This document shows, in pieces, positions 1 through 12,500 of a stretch of DNA of 64,000 nucleotides. Origin of the DNA: Whitmania pigra (Eukaryota > Annelida > Clitellata > Hirudinida > Haemopidae). The translations under genes were made by a program, and so were the position numbers. The notes under the pieces were generated by a model. It did not search any database and had not been told where the DNA came from. It saw only the letters and a list, made by a program, of their open reading frames with translations. The stretch lies in assembly GCA_021613335.1 (NCBI GenBank), contig JAJTWR010000338.1, forward strand, positions 129,501-193,500. Direction: 5' to 3'. The stretch's first letter is position 1. Each line of letters opens with the position of its first letter.

Positions 1-16
1 CAAGAACAAGAAGGGT

Positions 17-80
17 ATGATGAGGATGGTGATGAGGATAATGATGATGATGATGATGACGGCGATTATGATGATGATTT
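17..80. repeat. imperfect GAT trinucleotide repeat
   Basis: Imperfect runs of GAT/GAC triplets sit just upstream of the exon at 128. They are probably an intronic simple repeat; the open frame through them looks incidental. Confidence 0.6.
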
Positions 81-127
81 TTATTTTAATTAATAGCAAT
101 GTGATATTAACAATCTTAACTATTCAG

Positions 128-1361
128 ACTGACCCAAGCAGACACAGCAAAGGTGCAGACATGAGAGAAATTACAAAGTTGACGAGGGGCAAGACGTCAG
201 ACTCAAACTTGGACATCTCTATCGACAAATCGGCAGACGAGAGTGCAGACTACACGGGCAGTGATGTGAGTGCAGTAGTATCTTTATACGAGAAAGTGCA
301 TTAGTTTCAGAATTTGCTATTTATACTACTTTGTCCCACCAGAGGAGTGAGAGTTGAAAATTACCAAGGACTCTGATTGCTGCAATTTCATGACTTTAAC
401 TAATATTCAGTGCTGTTAGGTGTAGCGTCATTAATTGTATGAGGTTGTTTATCGTTGGTGCAGAATGGAAAAGCCAGGAATAGAAGTGGTTCATTCTCAA
501 GACTAAGGGCCTCCATACAGAGGAGCAGTGCCAAACTTGTCCAGAAGATCACTGGCAATGCCTCTCCTGGTGAACAGGGGCAGTACGGAGGGTATGTTTT
601 GATTTGTTAAATAGTCTATTACTAATGTGCTCAATTTTAATAGGTATTATTTTTTTTATGTTTATTTGTGTAGTATTATAAGCGTAAATGTCAGGGGTGC
701 TCAACTGCTTGTATAGCGCCAAGGGGTGTTTCGGGGAGGTGCAAGCTGGGTCGCGAACACGACACGTAACGACCGTTGCTTTTACCGTCCTACGCAGGCA
801 CACTACCCTCTGAGCCGACTTGCACTTTATTATTATTATAAATTGCAACTGAGTTGAATATCTTTTAAGGTCTGTATTTGAAGTAAGTGGTTCTCATATA
901 TATATATATATATACTAATAGGATGAAGAGAGCCAGTTCGTTGTCAGTGCTCAACAACCCTTTGAGTAACGTGAGTTCCATAACGTCATTCATTTGTATG
1001 GCATCATATAGCTAGCATGAAAGGGGTTTTTTTGTTAACCACATGTATAGCAAAGCAAACTGGGTTGCAAACACGAAAAATTGTGACCATTGCCATTTAC
1101 TGCCTCTTCTGAGACAACTTTCACATCCATTTTACATTATGCTTCATTTGATCCTCTTTATTTTCTTCAATTGTAATAAATAATATTTAAAACATTGCTC
1201 TTATTACTGCTTTTATGCAGATGTTAGCAATTAATTTAGAAAGCACAATAAAGTATTTTCTTTATCAACATCAGCAACAAGAAAGTAGGAGGACTGCTGG
1301 AGGTGACTTGATGATGCAGGGTCGAATGGCCAGTACAGAAAATATCAGGAACCAATTCTGA
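128..1361 (+). CDS. 3' end of an unrecognised gene (four exons, 5' part outside window)
   Basis: Four exons join in a consistent frame: 128-265, 464-591, 922-970 and 1275-1361, the last ending in TGA. Each has an AG acceptor, and the first three have good donors (gtgagt, gtatgt, gtgagt). Together they encode about 100 residues rich in Ser, Arg and Lys, including RSGSFSRLRASIQRSS and KRASSLSVLNNPL, with several basophilic-kinase-like RxxS sites, and the protein ends in ENIRNQF. This looks like the disordered C-terminal tail of a larger signalling or cytoskeletal protein. I do not recognise the family. The last exon could instead start further upstream at the AG before 1221, which is also in frame. 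The upstream exons lie outside the window. Confidence 0.6.
660..830 (-). repeat. tRNA-like SINE, copy 1
   Basis: On the minus strand this reads like a tRNA-derived SINE head. An A-box-like GGCTCAGAGGGTAG is followed about 50 bases later by a B-box-like TGTTCGCGACCC, then by a body containing TTGAGCACCCCTGACATTTA. Related stretches occur at 1015-1130, 23590-23700, 24940-25100 and 28270-28430. It lies in an intron of the partial gene. The family assignment rests only on these shared blocks. Confidence 0.55.
893..915. repeat. (TA)n microsatellite
   Basis: A short TA dinucleotide tract lies immediately before the acceptor of the exon at 922. Confidence 0.8.
1015..1135 (-). repeat. tRNA-like SINE, copy 2 (degraded)
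   Basis: On the minus strand the order of blocks matches copy 1: TCTCAGAAGAGGCAG, then GCAATGGTCAC, then CGTGTTTGCAACCCAG, then GTTTGC. The copy is diverged and carries a T-run. It lies in the intron before the last exon of the partial gene. Confidence 0.45.
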
Positions 1362-4089
1362 TCGACCTGAGTCTTGCTTTGTGTCAGCTCCTTTTTGGGT
1401 CTCCAGTTTCAAAATTTGTTTCGAATTTCATTCCAAATCATATCAAGAAAAGGAATCCAGTGATTTCTCAAGATTATTACATCATCTGTTACAATTGTTA
1501 TCCCATTTGTTAATACTGTATTGGCATGAATCAATATCCTAATATGACTGATTTGTTGCTTTTGAGGTATGTTGTTGTACAATTTATTATTAATTGTGTT
1601 GTTTCCATATTTGGATTATATGCAAGAGGATGACTTTCAAATGATCGGTGCCTCGAGTTTTTTTTTTGTGGTGAGCGCTTGTAGAGTGGTATTGGTGAGT
1701 ACCTAATAATACTCTATGGATGTTGGTGTTGGGATACCTTATCTTGCTTCCTCCATGTCTTTCCATTAAAAAATTTGTGCTTGTGATTGACCTTGTCCTT
1801 GTGCTGTCCACGTTTTGACCTCTCCACTTGTTCTCAATTTCGAGATTCATTCCAATGCCAATCTAACCTTCTGCCATTCCATCGACGTTTATCAGTCGTT
1901 TTATAGTTGAAGAGGTTTGCATGCAGGTTTTCAGATAGCCACTCGATTCAATGGTCGCTCGCTCATTCAAGTATGCATGCACGATCGAATCGTCTCATCT
2001 TAGATCTCTTCCGAAGCATCTTGGTTTTTTTTGGGGGGGTTGATTATTATTTATTTGTATAAGATTGTTTTTTTTTTGGCGGTCGTTATGGTTACATTCA
2101 TTTTCAAACTTGGTTTTAACGCTTGTGATCTAAGCATGACTGATGCAACTTGCTGAAATGCTGTGCTCGACACACAAAGAGAAACAGACTCTGCATGCAT
2201 TAAGTTAAATATTTTAGTGGCATCACCATGTGTTAGTTGGCATTATTCTGTAGTGGTGGTGGTGGTGGCATTACATTATCCGAGCTCGTAAGTTTTTCGA
2301 CATGACTTTTGAGGTTGGTTTGACGTTTTTTATGCTAAGGAATTAATGGTTTTAATGTTTGTTATCTCTTTGAATGCATCTTAGGTTATTGCTATGCCGA
2401 GGTCAATATTTGCACACTTTAATTTTGTTCCCCGAGTTGTTTCAAGGGTCTGCCTGATACCATTCCAAAACCTGCTCATATTTCAACTGTGAGACAACAA
2501 GATTTACATTCACTAAATACATTAGCATTAACTATGCTGGAGATTGGGTACTTTTTATTATTTTGTTTGGAATCACATGCAGTTTGTTTTGGAAGAGTTC
2601 CAGGTCCAATATCTTTAAATTGTAATGCCAATTGTATGTTACTGCATGGTACCTTTCTGGTCCTTTGATGGTAAAGTTATGGGAAATATGCATCAACAAG
2701 AATAGAGCAAATTATCAATGGAATTTTATACAAATTAATGTCCTATCAATTTTTTTAAAATTAATTCATTTGGCCTCACACAAGATCTTTCAACTGCTTC
2801 TTTTTGGGAACATGATTTTTCACTTTCGGGATTTGGAGAGCTTCGGATGTGACTTGACATTTTTTTAATGTTCGTGTTGTTTGTTTCAAAGGTGGCAACC
2901 TTGTCGCAAATGCTTCTCTCATTGGCCGACTTAGTGATGATCATTGTATTATTATTAAAATTCTTTCATAAATTTTGTTAGCATTGTAATTGTCTGTTAC
3001 AGAGCATTGTTACGTGATTTGTGATTTAAATTAATGGATTTTATCCGCGTTACGTTTCGGTGATTTGATTTTAATCCAAATTTCTGGTTATCTGTCGAAG
3101 CAGTATATACTATTAATTTCGACTTGATGCACGATTTCTAAAACTAAACAAATGTTTAGAAATGCGTTTGGTGATATCTGCTTGCCTGACTAGATTTCGT
3201 GTTTTTATTCAACTTTGTTAGATATTGTTCTCGTCTGCTCGCCTGGCACCTCGTCGGGTATGAGGCCTTTACTCATGCCTATCTAAATGCTAAATTAGTT
3301 TTATTTGTAAACTCGCCTTTGATTTGGCGCGCTGTGCTTTCGATAGTTATTTTACGTATTTTCCTTGTTCTTTATGATAAAGTGTGGATTAGAGTTGTTT
3401 GCGTTTGAAAGGTTTTAACATTAAATTTACGGTCGTTCATGAGTTTGTATTGAATTTGTCTGGTGCTACCCGAAAAATTTTTGGGCAGGAAGGGTAGTGG
3501 CACACGTGCAATTTAGAAATGGCACGCGTCTTCATAGCTTGACAAATATTTTTGTTGAGATGCTGGTCGAATGAGGATTGATCAGTAATTTTGACCTCGA
3601 TTTACGATGGAGAAATGTTTTGCGCTATATCTCAATTTTCTAAAAAAAAAAAAATGGTCATGATTGCAATATAAAACCCAGGTGGTTCCTTAAAAAAATA
3701 CCTAGCCTCTTGGCACTTTGTTCCCGGGTCCCCGTCCCCATTTTTTCTTCTCTCAATGGACCTGGTAGTCTGTGGGAACCATCAGTCTATCTGGTATCAT
3801 AATAGAATTATATGGAAAGCAAAGTTATGCAAATTTCAGATAATAATGCTAATTGTTTTATAAGCCTACTAGGATACCATTGGCGTAATAACACGGTATT
3901 GTGTTTTAGACTTGTTATTAAATGAATAAAATTTGAAAATTTTATAAGCACTTTTATTATAAACGTCTTTAAAATTAGTTGCAAAATTTAAAAACGAATC
4001 TTTAGGTGACCGGTAGAACACAACCTAAACAGCGTTGTTGACGAGCGTTATTGAATTTATCGTAGAATTAGTGCTCTTAGCTATTTGTT
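1362..4089. other. gene-free stretch, 3' UTR and intergenic
   Basis: There are about 2.7 kb between the stop of the partial gene and the PSMD11 start. The plus strand is T-rich with several poly-T runs, as expected for a long 3' UTR. Short open frames here (for example 3199-3408) have no recognisable motif or splice context. I see no RNA gene. Confidence 0.6.
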
Positions 4090-6881
4090 ATGACTGTCGC
4101 TGAATTAGAAACCGCCCTGGCTTTAAAGTCCAGCAAGCAAGCCCAAGCGGCTGAAATGTTGGGAAATATTGGTAAGAATTTACAAAATATAGTGATTCTA
4201 AATCGTGCTTTGTCATTCTGTCAATCATCATCAGCACAATACTCTGCATCCCTTAAATAGCAAATGTATTGGTCTAAATTGCCACTTTAATAGTTAAATT
4301 GGTGATCTAATATTCAATTTGTCATTAGACATTCATTTTTATTAGTGATAATAGTTGGATTTAGTTTTTTTTAATTTACATCCACCAATCCATTTGCAAA
4401 TATTATTTCTGATTTGTATGTATGATATGTCACTGTCTTGTATTAAGCTTTTCTCATTGATGTCAAGAAACTTAAGAAATTTAGATAATTGCCCTGAGCT
4501 TATTTTAATGCATTAGTGAGATTGGACATAATACATCAAATTTGGTATTATGTTTTCATTTGTTCTATTTTATTTTATTTTTTTAGTTAAAAGAGAGTCT
4601 AAAAACGATGAAGAGACAATCAAAATTAAAGAGGTGGCCATCACAGAACTCGGGGATTTATTCGCAAAGATGGGCAAAGCTGATGGTTTGTTATTGAATT
4701 GACATGTTATGTTATAAATCAGATAGTTACGATTCAGATAACTATAAACTGTATTAAAGAATATTAGACGAATAATTGAAAGCCTTATAAATGTATTCAA
4801 ATTTAGTGGTGGATGCAACAATTGAAATAATAATAATTAATTTATAAAGCGCCATGTGCGTAGTGTCAGAGGCTAAATGTTCCTTCGTATATTATAAATC
4901 TGCCAGTATTCAATCTGTTCCAGTTTTTGTGAACCTTCCCTTTGTTATAACTTCAATAGATTATCATTTGACTTAAATTGTTACCATCAAACAGAACTCT
5001 GGGCTATGATCAAGTTTACCAGGCCTTTTCTTGCATTGGTCAGCAAAGCTAAAGCAGCCAAGCTTGTGAGAAATCTTGTGGATAAATTCTTGGACATGGA
5101 GGCAAAGACTGGCAAGGAGGTTAGTTGTATTGAGCTGGATGTCATGGCAAAATAATAAGATTTTTTATGACCGTAGCATACTATTTTAATTTTTGTTTTA
5201 TAATCACTAAACTATTAGGTGGTTTTTTATTTAGGTCGAGTTGTGCCAGGAGTGCATACAGTGGGCCAAGGAAGAGAACAGAACCTTTCTAAGGCAGGCT
5301 CTCGAAGCAAGACTCATTGCTCTCTTCTTTGATACAGTCAGATATGAGGAGGCACTTCAGCTAGGTCAGTTATGTTATGATATCTTAATAAAGCATTTCA
5401 GTAGAGTTGGGAGTCTTTTGTTTCATACCTCTTATTTTGCTGGGCTTGGATTTGAAAATATTTTATCCTACGTTCAATCTCAACTTCAGGTTCATCACTG
5501 TTGAAGGAACTGAAGAAACTTGATGACAAGGCACTGCTGGTTGAGGTGCAACTTCTGGAAAGTAAGACTTACCATGCTCTCAGCAATCTTCCAAGAGCAA
5601 GGTAATTGACTGATCTTTGTCGAACTGAAATCATTTTGTGAACACTCTTCATGTTTTTTATATGTGGTGCTATTGTTGACAGGGCTGCTTTGACGTCGGC
5701 AAGGACCACAGCCAATGGAATTTACTGTCCTGCTAAGCTGCAGGCAGCTCTTGACACACAGTCAGGTGAGGAATTTGACCATTTTAATCACAAAACTGGA
5801 ATTAAAAAACGAGTAACATTTAAATAATTTAAATAATAAGGCATCTTGCACGCTGCTGATGAGAGAGACTTCAAGACTGCCTACTCGTACTTCTATGAGG
5901 CATTTGAGGGCTACGACTCTATCGACAGTCCCAAGGCTATTACTGCCCTTAAGTACATGCTCTTGAGCAAGATTATGCTTCACTGGTTAGTAGGAAAACA
6001 ACACTTTTTATGACTGCAATTTTTTTGTGTGTAAGAATACAATAATGTTATGACTATTGTAGCTCAGATGAGGTGCAGTCCATAGTCAGTGGCAAACTGG
6101 CTCTCAAGTACACAGGGCCAGACATAGAAGCCATGAAGTCTATTGCACAGGCTAGCCATAAGAGATCGCTGGCAGATTTCAATGAGGTGAGATTCTATTT
6201 TGATTATGAAATCACGTCATCAGCTGATTCAGTTTATTACAATACAAAAGTTAACTGATGTTAAGTAATTCACATAACAAATGCTGTCATTCTGCTTGCA
6301 GACGATAAAGAAGTACAAGCCTCAATTGGAGGACGATCCGATAGTTAAAGCCCATCTGGCATCGCTTTATGACAGCCTCTTGGAGCAAAACTTGTGTAGA
6401 ATCATTGAGCCATATTCCAGGGTGCAAGTGCAACATGTGGCTCAACTCATCAATCTTCCCATGGTTAGTAAAGGATTCTGAATGGATCCAATGAGTTGAT
6501 CTTAAGTCTTAAGTTTTTATCGTAAAGTTACACTCTAAATTTACTCTCACGTGCAGGATATTGTGGAGAAAAAGCTATCCCAAATGATTCTTGACAAGAA
6601 ATTCAATGGTACGTGTTACTAACTTTGTGATGCTTAAATGAATTCGTTGCCTTACTATTACTATCTTAAAACTCATTGAAGACCTAAGCTTGCCAGAGTA
6701 ATGTCCTATAGTAATGTAACATTGCTTTTAATCTTTAGGAATTTTGGACCAAGGCTTTGGAGTGCTTGTAATTTTTGATGAGACAACCTCTGACAAGACC
6801 TATGAGACAGTCCTTGAAACCATTCAGAGCATGGGCAAAGTGGTTGACTCACTGTACAACAAGGCCAAGAAACTCACATAA
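4090..6881 (+). CDS. PSMD11: 26S proteasome regulatory subunit Rpn6 (PSMD11)
   Basis: Eleven exons: 4090-4171, 4587-4685, 4995-5119, 5235-5364, 5490-5601, 5683-5765, 5841-5985, 6063-6186, 6302-6463, 6557-6608 and 6739-6881. They join in frame to 418 residues; human PSMD11 has 422. The protein is a lid subunit of the 19S regulatory particle and helps clamp the lid to the base and core. It is helical throughout, with TPR-like repeats and a C-terminal PCI domain. Diagnostic stretches include [46 protein letters not shown] and, near the C-terminus, [15 protein letters not shown]. The start ATG is the first in the frame and gives the usual short N-terminus. An AATAAA lies 21 bases after the stop. 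No damage seen. Confidence 0.97.
4830..4885. repeat. possible short repeat-tail fragment
   Basis: The block AATTTATAAAGCGCCA followed by GTGTCAGAGG resembles the AT-rich end of the SINE copies described here, which read TTTATATAGC or similar. It lies in PSMD11 intron 2. The match is short, so this is tentative. Confidence 0.3.
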
Positions 6882-6901
6882 TTGAATAGATTATTTTCTC
6901 T

Positions 6902-6907
6902 AATAAA
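6902..6907 (+). terminator. polyadenylation signal of PSMD11
   Basis: AATAAA about 20 bases downstream of the PSMD11 stop codon. Confidence 0.75.
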
Positions 6908-7311
6908 AACGAAACATTGTTCTTTCATTATCCGAAAGCAGTAAGAGTTATTATTGCCGTGTTTGTAAGTTGAATTTAAAAGTAAACAACTTGCGACCAA
7001 ACAAGGCAGAATAACAGAAAAAAATGCACTCGAAACGAAATCACTGAATCTGAAGTTATATTTGATACATGTTCAAGAGGGGAGGGGTTGCTTTGATCAT
7101 CAAAAACATTATGTGTCATCAAGCTCCAAGTACTTTTGAATAATTCCCTCATTGAAATTGTTTGTGTAGACTCAAGAATTCACTTTCAAAACCATAATTT
7201 TATTGGTTACTATCAGTGGACGATTTGATTTGGTTGCTGAACAATATGCTAGACATCATTAAATGCTTGAAGCAATCTGTTTAGTTTGGGCAATCACGAG
7301 CTCTGTCTTAA

Positions 7312-7850
7312 TGGTGACTTTAGTTTTCCTGAACTCAGCTGGGAATTCACATCGGCTCCTAATAACTCCATCTACAGGATATTTCTGGAAATCTTCAACA
7401 ACCTCAGTCTTCAGCAATTTGTCAACTCTCCAACGTGAAATAACAACATTCTTGACCTGATCTTATCTAATGATCAATAATAATAATAGCACTACTAATT
7501 TCAACAATTAAAATAACTTGCCCACTTGCCTCGTCAGACCACAACATCATCACTTTCTGCCTGAATGGTGCAGCTCCACATATGTTTGTGTCCTTGCCTG
7601 GCTACTATGATTTTAACAGGGCAGACTACATTAGCCTGAATAAGTTTCTATCTGGGATCAATTAGAGTCAGGCTTTTCAAAGATGTTTTTCAGTTGAAAA
7701 GTGTTGGTCAAATTTCATCTTATGTCTGAAAGAGGGCATCCTTGTGTTCCCTTTATCTTCAAGGACTCCGCAAATATCAGAAGGCCTCCATATGAAACCA
7801 CACTTCAGAAAAACTTTATAAAATTGAACTCAAATACAACAACAACAACA
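7312..7850 (+). mobile_element. decayed non-LTR retrotransposon fragment (endonuclease region)
   Basis: Reading across frames recovers landmarks of the apurinic-type endonuclease of LINE elements in the right order. These are GDFSFPELSWE at about 7312, matching the GDFN-P-W motif; FLEIFNNLSLQQFV and NNILDLILSND at about 7380-7475; SDHNIITFCLNG at about 7535-7570; then YYDFNRADYISLNKFL and a Trp-containing stretch leading towards the reverse transcriptase. Stops and frame changes interrupt it, so it is dead. It is probably of the CR1/jockey-like or RTE-like type, but the clade is not resolved here. The element lies between PSMD11 and the WIPF homologue. Confidence 0.75.
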
Positions 7851-9548
7851 ACAAAACTCCACTAGAACTCGGAACAACACAGAAAACTAAAGCAGGCCAA
7901 AGTTCAGAAGCTTAAACACTCCACCAAGTGTATGCATGGACATGACGGTTATTATCCAGACTTTTCCAGAAACTTGGTAACGTACTATCACCAGTACCAT
8001 CTGGAAGAGAAGATATCACGAAGGTGTTCTTTTCAGTCTTTAGCCTGTGGACCGCTTCTCTATCTCTGCCTGTTTTTGGGTTTTTCAATTTAAACTATTA
8101 AATTTGTTTAATGAGTAGTTTGAGGCCCAAGAACATGTCATTATGCTCACTTGGATTTCACTTGGGAAGCTGTCCAGTTGGTCATTGGCACATTTTAGGC
8201 ATAGCCGTTTGTTATAGAAGATGCTGCATTCCTTAAAAATTGTTAAAATAGTGATGTGATGTATCAAGACATTAGTAGTTTGATTTCTTACATTTGCCAT
8301 ACAAAAAATCTTTTTGCAAGACTGGCAGTGGCCTCCCAAGAGTATGCAACTTCGTTCATTAGTAAATGGATCGCGAATAGAGTAGATTTCCTCTTTTACC
8401 CTGGAAAAGATGGATGTATAAAATCATATTGTGTTAATTCCTAAGCAGGAAATGTCAAAGCTCACTCTAGAAACTTGTAATGTGGTGGTTTTCTGCCAAA
8501 GTAATCATACTTGCAAGACATAAGACAGTTAGCGCAAGTAAATTTCCCTTCTTGAGACATTATTAACCTTCCTTTCTCGTACTGGTTGCAAAACAACTCT
8601 ACAAATAAACATAGCTGATACCCACTCACAAAACAAAAATGTTAGCTTTTTAGAAATTCTTTTAAAAACAATCGTTAACTTAAGTAGAAGTAAATTCTAC
8701 ATGCAGCTCATATTTATTATTTCCATGCTTTTTGATGCAATGGTAAAACTTGTTGCTGTGCTTACATTTTGGGCTCAAAACTTACCAATCGTTAATAGAT
8801 TAAAAAATTTATATTCTCTTTCCTAATCTTGACTTGTAATATAAAGCAAGCTGTCACTACTAAACACTACTAAAACCAACTGGCATGTAACAACAATAAC
8901 AATAAATTCGTTTGAAATGTGAATTTAAATTTTACGACAATTGTTTGTTTTTGTAGAATAATTAAATAAGTTATAACTAAACAAACGTTAAGAATTTTTA
9001 TTTATTTAAAAAGCAATTTTATATTTACTACACAATTTGTCAACACAATTTGTTTCCAATAATTTACATACTCACATCCGGCATATTATGTGTTTGCGTT
9101 CATTGGTTGTTGTTGGTCAAATAAATTTTGGAGGAGTTCTCATTACGAATTTTTATTTCAAATATGTCTGACAATTCCTGGTAGATCGTTTGTTGGCTAA
9201 TATCAGGATTTGGAAATTCAATTTCAAACAGGTAACAATCGCCATTGCTTCCACTTTTACTTAAGACGGAGTGACTTAATTAGAGAGTTCTGTTTAAATA
9301 TATGGGAAGTTAAAAGGTTCTATGTTTTTATTAAATATACACTTTTAATATATGGAGTACTTGACGCTTATGTATGGAATTGGATGAGTGAATATTTCTT
9401 TTTCATTTTTTTTAAGGAATAGATACTTGGTTCAACCTAGCTGAGTTCTTTAATACATCAAAGTGCGTCTTAAAAAAGATAGAGGTCACATTCGATATTT
9501 AGAACCCCCATTGTACTCTAGGTACTCTCAGTTAATCTTCAAATTAAC
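7851..9548. other. gene-free stretch upstream of WIPF homologue
   Basis: Contains an (ACA)n tract near 7840 and possibly more retrotransposon remnant up to about 8080. From there to 9548 I see only AT-rich sequence. A 5' UTR exon of the WIPF homologue may end just before 9549, since an AG acceptor lies about 20 bases upstream of the ATG. Confidence 0.5.
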
Positions 9549-12500
9549 ATGCCTCCGCCCCCTCCTCCACCCCCACCTGGTCCTCCAGGTCCACCCCCAA
9601 TGGGTCCTCCCAAAGCAACAAAGAGCAGTGAAAAAGGCAGGACTGCTCTTCTCAGTGATATATGCAAAGGAACCAGGCTTAAACCAGCCTCCCATTTAAC
9701 GGTAGACAAGAGTAAGCCCATACTTGGGAATGAAGGTTTGTTTATCAGTGACATTCAATTGTAACTATGGCCTGATGACATGATTCAGAATGCTAACTGT
9801 TCATATTATGGCTCCCTATACATTGGAATGTGAAATAATGCCTTCAATATCTAAAATATTGATTACTTAAGTTATATTTAAGCATTTTTTAAAATTTTTT
9901 GTTCAGCTATTTGATTTAAAATGCTCTCTGTTCCCATTGTTTTTTTCCCTTGAGAGTAAAATGTTGCCTCTAAATATACAAAATATTGGTCATCATCCAA
10001 TCGTGGATTGGTTTCTTAAATTATATTTACGATTTCTGTATATTTTTGTTATAAGATTTTTTGATGTTTGATTTACTTCAATTTTAAAAATCAGCTCTTT
10101 TAGTGATGCATCTTTTGTCATGTCATAGCCCCCTTTTGTCCTACTTTTTACTTGGAAATTCGTTTGGTCCATGCTGCTCTTAGAGTCAGGCTGAATCAAG
10201 CAGCAATGACTATCTAATTATATTGTGCTATTTTAATCATATTTGGGGAAACAACATCTATTTTCTACCTTTTAGTTTATTCCAACATTTGTTTTTGAAA
10301 TCTAGGAAGTTCTACCTCAGCGAAATTTGGCACCGTTTCATCAAGGGGAGGGCATAGAAAAGCAGGTGGTTAAGCAAGACATATGTGATTTTCAGAAAAT
10401 GCCTTTGGGCAATAAGTGTAGTTGTGATAAAAAAACGAAATATCATTAGATTTCCTAATTCATTGAAATTCTGATTGCTTTTAGATTTTTGTAGTACATT
10501 TTTTGTAATAGAAATTTTTATCTGCTTTATTAAATTTCATGCTCCTAATATTTATTTATCATTTAACCAGTTATCAAGCCATACATGTCTAATCACGCAT
10601 TTGTTAATCTTATTTCATGAAAATCTCTAACTCTAGGCATATGGTGCCATACAAATTAGCTTCATTATTATTAAAGCTCACATTTGTGATGTATTTTTAA
10701 AGCTTTTAATATTGACCAGGAAGTAGGTAATATTGAGTTCCTGATTTGAGTCTGAATGCTGCTAATTATTTATTCACTTAATTGAGGGGGAAATCTTCAA
10801 TAAAATATGCCCTCCAATTACCTCCATCTCATGTCGAAGGTTGTTCTCTGCCAAACCATGGAACTCCTTGATAGAGTTCGGATGGCAAAGGGATCCTCAG
10901 GGATGATGATGATGATCAGGAGGAGGAGCAACAGATGTCTTTTAGCTGCTTCCTCCTATATGACAATCATGAGATCACTCTTAACTGATTTGCTGTCATA
11001 TTTTGATAGAGTGAGGAAAAGATTTGCTGAAGGCTTTGATTCCAATTTCAGATCCTGTAGGTAGTTTTGGTAGCGAGCTTCAAAAGAAATTATCATCAAA
11101 GCACACAAAAGATGACCCACCCCAACATGGCCATAAGTTTCTGAGGCCAGCACCTACTTACAAACCTCATACCTCGACCGCCCATATTTCATCCCAGCCT
11201 TCAAATCTCCAATCTAGTGGCCCTCTTACCAAAACCCAGTGTGGGTCGTCACAGAGTTTAAGAGATTCTGGTTATGATCGTGGGTCCGACGACATAGAAA
11301 AGAGTTCTTCCAAGTCGTCCTTGTCGGGCCAAGAAGGCTCTGAAGCCGGGAGGCACAACAGATTGCCCCTTGCCCCGACACCCTCGTTGAGCTGCTATGA
11401 CATGAGCAATCCAAGGGATCATCCAAGCAAAATGGTTTCAAGGTCCATCTCTATGGTCCAGAAGCCCCTATGTCCACCACCTCCCCTACCCAAACCTCCC
11501 AACGACGGTAGATTTGAGACATGCTTGTAGTTTTGTTGTTTTTCATTTTAGCTCCCGTGATCATTGATTTGAATGCTGTTTTGCTTATTAATTTTGCTAG
11601 TTGTGATTATTGTATTGCAATGAATGTGTGATGAGAATGCATGCAGTTCTTGATAACAATGGCATGATTTGCACCATAGGAAGTGCCACGCGGATGTCAA
11701 CCTTGCACGAGGACTTCCAACAATGGAATTCTCCGATTGCAATGTTTTTTGTTAACGATGTTGTTTGAATCTTCCTGCATGGTGTGCTAGCTGAGGAAAC
11801 TTAAGGAACCCAAATTTCTGAAGTTAAAGTAATCATATCATGTCATGATTGCTGATCAAAATGTATGTTTGGTGATCTGCAAGAGTGAATTTATTATGAA
11901 GGCTTGATGTTTTCATGTTAAGTGACATTGAGGCAATTCTTGTCTTCATTAGAGCTTAGGAACATTTCTGATTGGATGGAATAGCTTATTTGAAAATCGA
12001 AATGGAGTTGTGCGTCAAGTCCATAAAAGTATTACCATTTATTTGTTGTAATTCGGAGCATTTGCAAAGCCTAGGAGTGCCTAAATTTATTTTCCAGGGT
12101 TCTAAGCACTTGATCAATTTAAGTTTTGTATGCCATCATTTGACTCTTGCAGTTTGATTTGCATATTAATTGGTAAATTATATACTTATAGCATTGATTT
12201 ATTTTATTAATATTATTGTCGATTTATTGATTAGCATTTTGCCTTTGCTCTCTGTGTTTTGCATAAGCAAGCATAGAAATAAGCTATGTTATAGCCAGTT
12301 TCATATTCAAGAGCTCAGCTTTGTGTTTTTCTGTTGAATGAGCATTTGATCAACAGTACTTTAAATCTCTGGGCTATTGGAGTGCTATTGAATGTTCAGC
12401 TCAGTATTATTTATTTGAACCACTTTACTTCCTTTTTTTTCGTGGCCATTTGATGTTTACGTCTTTCATTTTCCATGTTAAGAGTCCATTATCAAGTTCT

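Noticed and set aside
9539..9754. Minus-strand Gly-rich frame over the WIPF start
   Set aside because: It is the antisense of the polyproline and WH2 exon.
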